From the NCBI GenBank assembly GCA_902796375.1, contig CADBOW010000111.1, forward strand, positions 1 to 9,917: a stretch of DNA of 9,917 nt. Direction: 5' to 3'. Of this stretch, positions 7,193-9,917 are shown one piece after another (positions within the stretch are counted from its first letter, which is position 1; each line of letters starts with the position of its first letter). A program made the translations under genes and the position numbers. Under the pieces are notes generated by a model. The model was not told the DNA's origin, did no database searches, and saw only the letters and a program-made list of their open reading frames with translations. The stretch is from an uncultured Lachnospiraceae bacterium. Its GTDB lineage: Bacteria; Bacillota; Clostridia; Lachnospirales; Lachnospiraceae.

Positions 7193-8323
7193 CTATTGCT
7201 CAGAAGCCCCCGTCAGCTCCTCTTCCACCTGTCTCGCTCTGGAGGTCCACAGGTTCATAGGTGCCAGGGTTCTGGCCTTCCTTCTTTTCTCCGTCAGAAG
7301 CTTCGGATCTGCCAGGATCTCCTCCAGCAGTGCCCGTATGGCATCTGCCTGAAAGGGCAGACTCCATCCGAATCCGGATTCCCGGGCAAAATCTCCGATG
7401 GCGGTTCCTTCCGTAGCGATCACGGGAAGATGATGCCCCAGATATTCATATGCCTTTACGGGACGGGCCATACTCCGGTATTCCTCAGCTTCAAACATCA
7501 GGGAGCCGATATCCGCCTTTTCATAATACGGACCCAGCTCATCTTCATTTTTATGTACCACTTCCACCCGCTCCGTCATCAGCGGGAGCAGCTTCTCCTT
7601 CTCGGTCTCCCATTCATTTTCCCGGCAGCAGATCGTAAGATGTACCTGCTGCAGCGGACGGATGGCCGAAAGAAGCGCATCCAGACGATAGAAAGCTCCG
7701 ATGCCTCCCACATAGAAGATTTCCAGAGGATTTTTGCTGAAGCTTCTTCTTCCTCTCTGCACCCGGTCGGGCGTCGTTACCGGATCTGCCCCGGGGGGAA
7801 GCGCCGATGCGATCTTCTCCGCCTCCGGACATTCCAGATAAGGACACATCCTGAGATCCGGAAGGAACAGACGTGTCAGCACCTTGGGAAATCCTTTTAA
7901 TTCCTTCTTATAGCAGGCGATGGCCGCCAGATATCTCCAGCCGGACACCGACTCCCGGTATACGGGGAATTTCCAGTAAACATCGCAATAGAATATCCCC
8001 ATGGGGATTCCCTGCTTCTTCAGATAACGGAAGAAGGCAAAATCCAGAAAGGGATGCGTCGGAAGATGCCGGGGATCCGAAAGGCAGATGGGCTCGGTGC
8101 TGGTTTCACCATACATAAAGTCGAACTTCACTCCGCTTTCGATCAGTTCCTTCAGCAGCCGGATCCGTACCTTTCTTTTCTCACTGTAGCCCTGGATCAG
8201 AAATACGCGGTATCCCAGATCCCGAAATGCCATCAGCATCTTTCGGGGGCGAAGCTGTCTTGCACGGTTCCCGGTCTTTTCCAGCGGATAGGGAAGATAG
8301 AAAATACAGCTTTTTTTCTCCAT
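7193..8323 (-). CDS. GT-B fold glycosyltransferase, group 1-like
   Basis: This protein of 376 residues is a probable repeat-unit glycosyltransferase. The N-terminal half is divergent. It starts CIFYLPYPLEKTGNRARQLR (6-25), then LGYRVFLIQGYSEKRK (36-51), GIPMGIFYCDVYWKFPVY (105-122) and a hydrophobic/basic stretch that could touch the membrane. The C-terminal domain is recognisable from FYVGGIGAFYRLDALLSAI (203-221), YYEKADIGSLMF (266-277) and RPVKAYEYLGHHLPVIAT (287-304). The last of these fills the nucleotide-sugar binding position of GT4 enzymes with Glu293, but the canonical E-x7-E is not intact. The protein ends in a short helical tail. AAGGAG at 8329-8334 lies 5 bases before the ATG, just past the wbpA stop, and the gene is followed after 17 bases by wlbA. 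It therefore sits between two UDP-GlcNAc(3NAc)A pathway genes, so it may handle that sugar or its acceptor; this is inference only. Donor and linkage are unknown. Confidence 0.8.
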   Translation of the reverse strand: MEKKSCIFYLPYPLEKTGNRARQLRPRKMLMAFRDLGYRVFLIQGYSEKRKVRIRLLKELIESGVKFDFMYGETSTEPICLSDPRHLPTHPFLDFAFFRYLKKQGIPMGIFYCDVYWKFPVYRESVSGWRYLAAIACYKKELKGFPKVLTRLFLPDLRMCPYLECPEAEKIASALPPGADPVTTPDRVQRGRRSFSKNPLEIFYVGGIGAFYRLDALLSAIRPLQQVHLTICCRENEWETEKEKLLPLMTERVEVVHKNEDELGPYYEKADIGSLMFEAEEYRSMARPVKAYEYLGHHLPVIATEGTAIGDFARESGFGWSLPFQADAIRALLEEILADPKLLTEKRRKARTLAPMNLWTSRARQVEEELTGASEQ

Positions 8324-8334
8324 GGTATCTCCTT

Positions 8335-9651
8335 TTACAGAACCTCGATATTATCTCTCGGGGTAATGTCCTTCATAACATTCTTCGTATCAAAGATCGC
8401 CTTCGCATGCTTCTGTACCATGGCATAATCCACATTATGATGGGCCGCGGTAACCATGACCAGATCATACCCGGACACTGCCTCAGGCGTCAGCTCCGGA
8501 ATGGATGTGGCACTGACCCCGTACATATTCCTGAATTCCGGAACCCAGGGGTCATAGTAGGAAACCTCCGCTCCCACCTTCAGAAGTTCTTTATATACGC
8601 GGATCGCCGGACTCTCCCGGTAATCATCGATATCATTCTTATAGGATACTCCAAGCAGCAGAACCTTTGCTCCGTTGATGGCCTTCCTGTGACGGTTCAG
8701 GATATGCATGGCACGATCCACACAGTATTCCGGCTGTCCATCGTTGATCACCATACTGTTCTCGATCAGCGTGGTATGGAATCCGTATTCCCTGGCCTTC
8801 CAGGTCAGATAGTAGGGATCCAGCGGGATACAGTGTCCGCCCAGCCCCGGGCCCGGATAAAAGGCCTGGAAGCCATAGGGCTTGGTCTTTGCTGCATCGA
8901 TCACTTCCCATACGGATATGCCCATTTCATGACAGAGACGACCGATCTCATTGATCAGACCGATGTTGATATTTCGATAGGTATTCTCCAGGATCTTCTC
9001 CATTTCCGCCACCGCCGGGGAAGAAACCGTGAACACATCTCCCTCCAGCACGGAACGATACATGGCGGAGATCACCTCACCACCGTCTTTGGAGATCGCT
9101 CCCACCACCTTGGGAGTATTCTTCGTCTTGTAGATCAGACTACCCGGATCCACACGCTCCGGAGAGAAGCCAAGGTAGAAATCCTCACCGCATTTCAAAC
9201 CGCTTCCCTCTTCCAGCAGCGGACGGATCAGTTCCTCCGTAGTTCCCGGATAGGTTGTGGATTCCAGGACCACCATGGTTCCCTTCCTCAGATATTTCGA
9301 TATGGCTATGGTGGAATCCCTGACATAGCTGATATCCGGCTCCTGATGGCTGTCCAGCGGTGTGGGTACGCAGATGGCGATAAAATCCACATCCCCGATA
9401 AATGAAAAATCCGAAGTCGCGCGAAGCTTACCTTCCTTCACCAGCTTCTCCAGATCCGAATCCACCACATCACCGATATAATTATGTCCCGCATTTACCA
9501 TATCCACCTTTGCCTTCTGCACATCAAAGCCAATGGTGGTATAGCCGGCCTTCGCCTTCTCCACGGCAAGGGGCAGTCCCACATATCCAAGTCCGACTAC
9601 GCCCGCAACCAGAGTGCGATCCTCAATCTTCTTCAAAAGTTCTTCCTTCAT
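8335..9651 (-). CDS. wbpA: UDP-N-acetyl-D-glucosamine 6-dehydrogenase (WbpA type)
   Basis: This 438-residue enzyme of the UDP-glucose/GDP-mannose dehydrogenase family oxidises UDP-GlcNAc to UDP-N-acetylglucosaminuronic acid with two NAD+. The NAD-binding motif GLGYVG is at 20-25. Further motifs are ICVPTPLD (93-100), STTYPGTTEE (131-140), GFSPERVDPG (161-170), EKILENTYRNINIGLINE (218-235) and the catalytic segment FYPGPGLGGHCIPLDPYYL (264-282) with nucleophile Cys274. SPERVDPG and the PGPGLGGHCIP form are typical of the WbpA branch rather than UDP-glucose dehydrogenases. The start at ATG 9651 is backed by AAGGAG at 9662-9667, 10 bases upstream, and gives the usual N-terminus. An in-frame ATG at 9708 would add 19 Arg-rich residues and has no binding site. 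The gene opens the pathway continued by wlbA and wlbB downstream. UDP-ManNAc dehydrogenase (WecC-like) activity is the main alternative, less likely given those partners. Confidence 0.93.
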   Translation of the reverse strand: MKEELLKKIEDRTLVAGVVGLGYVGLPLAVEKAKAGYTTIGFDVQKAKVDMVNAGHNYIGDVVDSDLEKLVKEGKLRATSDFSFIGDVDFIAICVPTPLDSHQEPDISYVRDSTIAISKYLRKGTMVVLESTTYPGTTEELIRPLLEEGSGLKCGEDFYLGFSPERVDPGSLIYKTKNTPKVVGAISKDGGEVISAMYRSVLEGDVFTVSSPAVAEMEKILENTYRNINIGLINEIGRLCHEMGISVWEVIDAAKTKPYGFQAFYPGPGLGGHCIPLDPYYLTWKAREYGFHTTLIENSMVINDGQPEYCVDRAMHILNRHRKAINGAKVLLLGVSYKNDIDDYRESPAIRVYKELLKVGAEVSYYDPWVPEFRNMYGVSATSIPELTPEAVSGYDLVMVTAAHHNVDYAMVQKHAKAIFDTKNVMKDITPRDNIEVL

Positions 9652-9661
9652 GGTAAAGTAT

Positions 9662-9667
9662 CTCCTT
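9662..9667 (-). promoter_or_regulatory. Ribosome binding site AAGGAG for wbpA
   Basis: AAGGAG on the minus strand lies 10 bases before ATG 9651. The upstream ATG at 9708 overlaps the preceding stop (TAATG) and has no purine-rich site, so this element fixes the wbpA start. Confidence 0.65.
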
Positions 9668-9676
9668 GTTCTGTCT

Positions 9677-9698
9677 GCCGTCCGATGACCGGAGCGGC
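9677..9698 (-). other. Bulged GC-rich hairpin in the glycosyltransferase-wbpA gap
   Basis: In the transcript direction the arms are GCCG, then TCCG, a 5-base loop GTCAT, then CGGA and CGGC, with one unpaired C between the two 5' blocks. This makes eight G-C/A-U pairs with a single bulge. It ends 9 bases before the wbpA ribosome binding site. No T run follows, so it is not a factor-independent terminator. It may affect mRNA processing or stability, or may be chance. It is the only notable structure in the only gap longer than 25 bases. Confidence 0.4.
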
Positions 9699-9707
9699 GC
9701 ATTTTCA

Positions 9708-9917
9708 TTAAAACAAAGCTGCAAAATCCTCAGCCAGTTTCCGATAGGTATAAAGCTCCTTCGCTGCCCGGTGTGCCTGCTCTCCCATGGCACGCAGCTT
9801 CTCCTCCGGCGTGTTCTCCCACGCCGCGATGGCCGCATCGATCTCCTCTGCGGAATCCGAGGGAACCATGACGCCGGCTCCGTTTCTCAGTATGATATCG
9901 TCCGGTGTGGAAATGGC
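9708..9917 (-). CDS. GT4-like glycosyltransferase, C-terminal fragment cut by window edge
   Basis: The last 69 codons of a gene that begins beyond the right edge end at a TAA at 9708-9710. The visible peptide starts AISTPDDIILRNGAGVMVPS and continues with an acidic/Ala-rich helix and KLRAMGEQAHRAAKELYTYRKLAEDF. The sequence of a Gly-rich turn, VMVPSD and a late MGEQAHRAA helix is the usual end of GT-B glycosyltransferases of family 4, where it closes over the nucleotide-sugar. The catalytic E-x7-E region would lie just upstream, outside the window. The stop codon overlaps an in-frame ATG of the next gene (TAATG), but the preferred wbpA start is 56 bases downstream. The family call is reasonable. 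Substrate and full length cannot be seen. Confidence 0.75.
   Translation of the reverse strand, partial: AISTPDDIILRNGAGVMVPSDSAEEIDAAIAAWENTPEEKLRAMGEQAHRAAKELYTYRKLAEDFAALF

Noticed and set aside
8227..9405. A 392-codon plus-strand open frame opposite wbpA
   Set aside because: It is antisense to the conserved dehydrogenase with no family motifs, and is explained by codon bias in wbpA.
9677..9698. The hairpin before wbpA as an intrinsic terminator
   Set aside because: The stem is followed by mixed sequence without a T run and by a ribosome binding site for a gene in the same direction.
9652..9708. A 19-residue N-terminal extension of WbpA from ATG 9708
   Set aside because: There is no ribosome binding site before 9708, the extension is Arg-rich and atypical of the family, and AAGGAG is well placed for ATG 9651.

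Overview
The window is one gene-dense stretch of a surface-polysaccharide (capsule or O-antigen-like) biosynthesis cluster. All ten genes lie on the minus strand, so the transcript runs from base 9917 down to base 1. Intergenic gaps are 2-23 bases, except one of 56 bases, and two junctions overlap. No promoter, terminator, RNA gene, mobile element or CRISPR was seen. Both ends of the window cut through genes: a glycosyltransferase at the right edge and a Wzz-type chain-length regulator at the left edge.

The organism looks like a Gram-positive Clostridia member, most likely Lachnospiraceae-like. This is an inference from strong AAGGAG(G) ribosome binding sites, balanced to slightly GC-rich composition with many ATC, CTG and CGG codons, and the general look of the Wzx, Wzy and sugar transferase proteins. 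The sequence alone does not fix the genus.

In transcript order the layout is: (1) 3' end of a GT4-like glycosyltransferase, 9917-9708; (2) UDP-GlcNAc 6-dehydrogenase WbpA, 9651-8335; (3) a GT-B glycosyltransferase, 8323-7193; (4) a Gfo/Idh/MocA oxidoreductase of the WlbA/WbpB type, 7175-6087; (5) a Wzy-type polymerase, 6083-4794; (6) a GT4-like glycosyltransferase, 4797-3673; (7) a Wzx flippase, 3698-2253; (8) a left-handed beta-helix N-acetyltransferase of the WlbB/WbpD type, 2229-1729; (9) an initiating phosphoglycosyl transferase, 1726-1034; (10) a Wzz-like chain-length determinant, 1022 to beyond base 1.

Together these describe a Wzx/Wzy-dependent pathway. The small membrane phosphoglycosyl transferase loads the first sugar phosphate onto undecaprenyl phosphate. 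At least three glycosyltransferases extend the repeat unit, Wzx flips it, Wzy polymerises it and the Wzz-like protein sets chain length. WbpA, WlbA and WlbB are three of the four enzymes that turn UDP-GlcNAc into UDP-2,3-diacetamido-2,3-dideoxy-glucuronic acid. The fourth, the PLP aminotransferase WbpE, is absent here and is predicted to lie just outside. I found no clearly undescribed system. The most useful leads are this incomplete but recognisable sugar pathway, the wlbB-phosphoglycosyl transferase pairing, and a bulged hairpin before the wbpA ribosome binding site.
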